In this document: in pieces, positions 13,467 to 14,110 of the stretch | Numbering within the stretch: the first letter of the stretch is position 1 | Layout of the letters: each line of letters starts with the position of its first letter | From: an uncultured Bacteroidota bacterium | Lineage (GTDB): Bacteria > Bacteroidota > Bacteroidia > Chitinophagales > Chitinophagaceae | Direction: 5' to 3' | DNA: 14,110 nucleotides | Assembly: GCA_946479615.1 (NCBI GenBank) | Contig: CAMLGR010000126.1 | Coordinates: forward strand, 1 to 14,110 | Position numbers and translations under genes: made by a program | The notes under the pieces: model-generated | What the model was told of the DNA's origin: nothing | The model's database searches: none | What the model saw: only the letters and a program-made list of their open reading frames with translations

Positions 13467-13733
13467 ATGGAAATTTCAGCTTTGCAGCAAATTGTCAGAG
13501 AAAGATATTTTGCAACTGATAGTAAAAGAGGACTTCATCATACCGCTTTATGGTTTCATGAAGAAGTGGGCGAATTATCTGCTGCCATGGCAAAAGGCGA
13601 TAAGGAAAATGCAAAAGAAGAATTGGGTGATGTGCTGATGTGGATGCTGACACTGGCCAACCTGATGGAGATCGATATGCAGGAAGTGGTGGATATTTAT
13701 TTGGCAAATCCGCGAAAGCATCCGGCCAAGTAA
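13467..13733 (+). CDS. MazG-like nucleotide pyrophosphohydrolase
   Basis: 88 residues of predicted all-alpha structure. Family members hydrolyse nucleoside triphosphates (often non-canonical ones) to monophosphate plus pyrophosphate using Mg2+. The metal-binding motifs are present: EEVGE (32-36; EExxE) and ELGD (52-55; ExxD), separated by KGDKENAK. WFHEEVGELSAAMAKGD and VLMWMLTLANLMEIDMQEV are typical of single-domain MazG-like proteins. The ATG at 13467 is preferred over an in-frame ATG at 13437, which would add ten residues (MFREINYHLF) not expected at the family N-terminus; TTTTTG around 13430-13436 may be part of a promoter. It follows the methyltransferase by 43 nt on the same strand and converges on the helicase gene with 21 bp between them. 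Substrate unknown; no toxin partner is seen, so this is not a mazEF-type module. Confidence 0.85.
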   Translation: MEISALQQIVRERYFATDSKRGLHHTALWFHEEVGELSAAMAKGDKENAKEELGDVLMWMLTLANLMEIDMQEVVDIYLANPRKHPAK

Positions 13734-13754
13734 TTACATCTCAATCTATTGGTC

Positions 13755-14110
13755 CTATTTCGCTACCGCAATTTTTACCTTCTTATTCTTAATTTTTTGT
13801 TCCTTGATCAATTGCAGGGTATGACTAACCTTGTTTTTCTTAACGGCAACAAAAGAAAAGAAATCTTTTACCTCGATCAGCCCGATATCTTCTTTTTTCA
13901 ATTGCCCGCGATTGGAAAGAAAACCAACAATATCGATCTTGTTCACTTTATCTTTTTTACCGGCTGCAATGAATAAGGTAGACCATTGCGGCTTTTCCGG
14001 CAATACCGGCGTTGCCGGTAATTCTATTGTTTCTACTCCCGGATCGATATACACCGGCAGTTGCTCTTCCGGTGATAAGATAAGAATAGCCGTGCCGCTG
14101 GCATCCATCC
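13755..14110 (-). CDS. dbpA: DEAD-box RNA helicase with DbpA RNA-binding domain, N-terminal part outside window
   Basis: About 118 C-terminal residues of a gene entering from the right edge. It opens with MDASGTAILILSPEEQLPVYI, which fits the sequence just after helicase motif VI in DEAD-box proteins, so both helicase domains except this tail are missing. Then comes an RRM-like DbpA RNA-binding domain: STLFIAAGKKDKVNKIDIVGFL, EDIGLIEVKDFFSFVAV and VSHTLQLIKEQKIKNKKVKIAVAK. The KKDK, GLIEVKDFFSFV and KIKNKKVKI blocks are the family signature. DbpA binds hairpin 92 of 23S rRNA and helps assemble the 50S subunit. The Met at 14108 is internal, not the gene start. Convergent with the MazG-like gene; no hairpin fits in the 21-bp gap. 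The symbol rests on the domain and may be a related paralogue. Confidence 0.88.
   Translation of the reverse strand, partial: MDASGTAILILSPEEQLPVYIDPGVETIELPATPVLPEKPQWSTLFIAAGKKDKVNKIDIVGFLSNRGQLKKEDIGLIEVKDFFSFVAVKKNKVSHTLQLIKEQKIKNKKVKIAVAK

Noticed and set aside
13467..13733. Toxin-antitoxin (mazEF-like) system
   Set aside because: The protein carries MazG pyrophosphohydrolase motifs, not a MazE or MazF fold, and no toxin gene is adjacent.

Overview
The window looks like a chromosomal segment from a Bacteroidota bacterium, probably in or near the Chitinophagaceae. The evidence is: promoters of the Bacteroidota type (-7 box TAnnTTTG, five exact matches); start codons without Shine-Dalgarno sequences; two secreted proteins with type IX secretion (T9SS) C-terminal sorting domains; a YpdA-type bacillithiol disulfide reductase homologue; and a DUF2911/TPR protein. 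No rRNA, tRNA, CRISPR array, transposase or prophage was seen. The family assignments come from recognising motifs by eye; no database search was possible.

Layout. 1-1010 (-): a sigma-54-dependent response regulator cut by the window edge. 1011-1397: a gene-free stretch with heptad tandem repeats and two strong hairpins. 1398-2387 (-): pyruvate dehydrogenase E1 beta. 2631-3602 (+): YpdA-like flavoprotein reductase. 3741-4850 (+): T9SS-exported beta-sandwich protein. 4854-6045 (-): a two-gene operon of a GNAT acetyltransferase followed by a TrpF-like isomerase. 6072-6210: a decameric repeat element. 6270-8720 (-): secreted GH9 glycoside hydrolase with its own terminator. 8721-9082: divergent control region. 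9083-10174 (+): secreted DUF2911/TPR protein. 10179-10341: a compact element with near-identical 32/33-bp terminal inverted repeats. 10445-10783 (+): small secreted orphan. 10780-11964 (-): acetyl-CoA acetyltransferase (thiolase). 12254-13733 (+): THUMP-type RNA methyltransferase and MazG-like pyrophosphohydrolase. 13755-14110 (-): C-terminus of a DbpA-type DEAD-box helicase.

How the genes fit together. This is mostly a mosaic of independent housekeeping and secreted-protein genes, not one pathway. PdhB makes acetyl-CoA and the thiolase uses or produces it, but they are separate transcription units. The methyltransferase, the helicase and perhaps MazG relate to RNA or nucleotide metabolism. 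The GH9 enzyme and the protein at 3741 share an export route and a similar C-terminal module. Three convergent gene pairs end within 21 bp of each other or overlap.

The most unusual signals are: the inverted-repeat element after the DUF2911 gene; four families of short-period or inverted repeats confined to intergenic DNA; promoters whose -7 box lies 3-8 nt from the start codon (probable leaderless mRNAs); a TrpF-like protein that keeps its catalytic Cys and Asp but lacks the substrate-anchoring Arg; and a YpdA homologue without the key N-terminal Cys. I did not see a convincing new multi-gene system.
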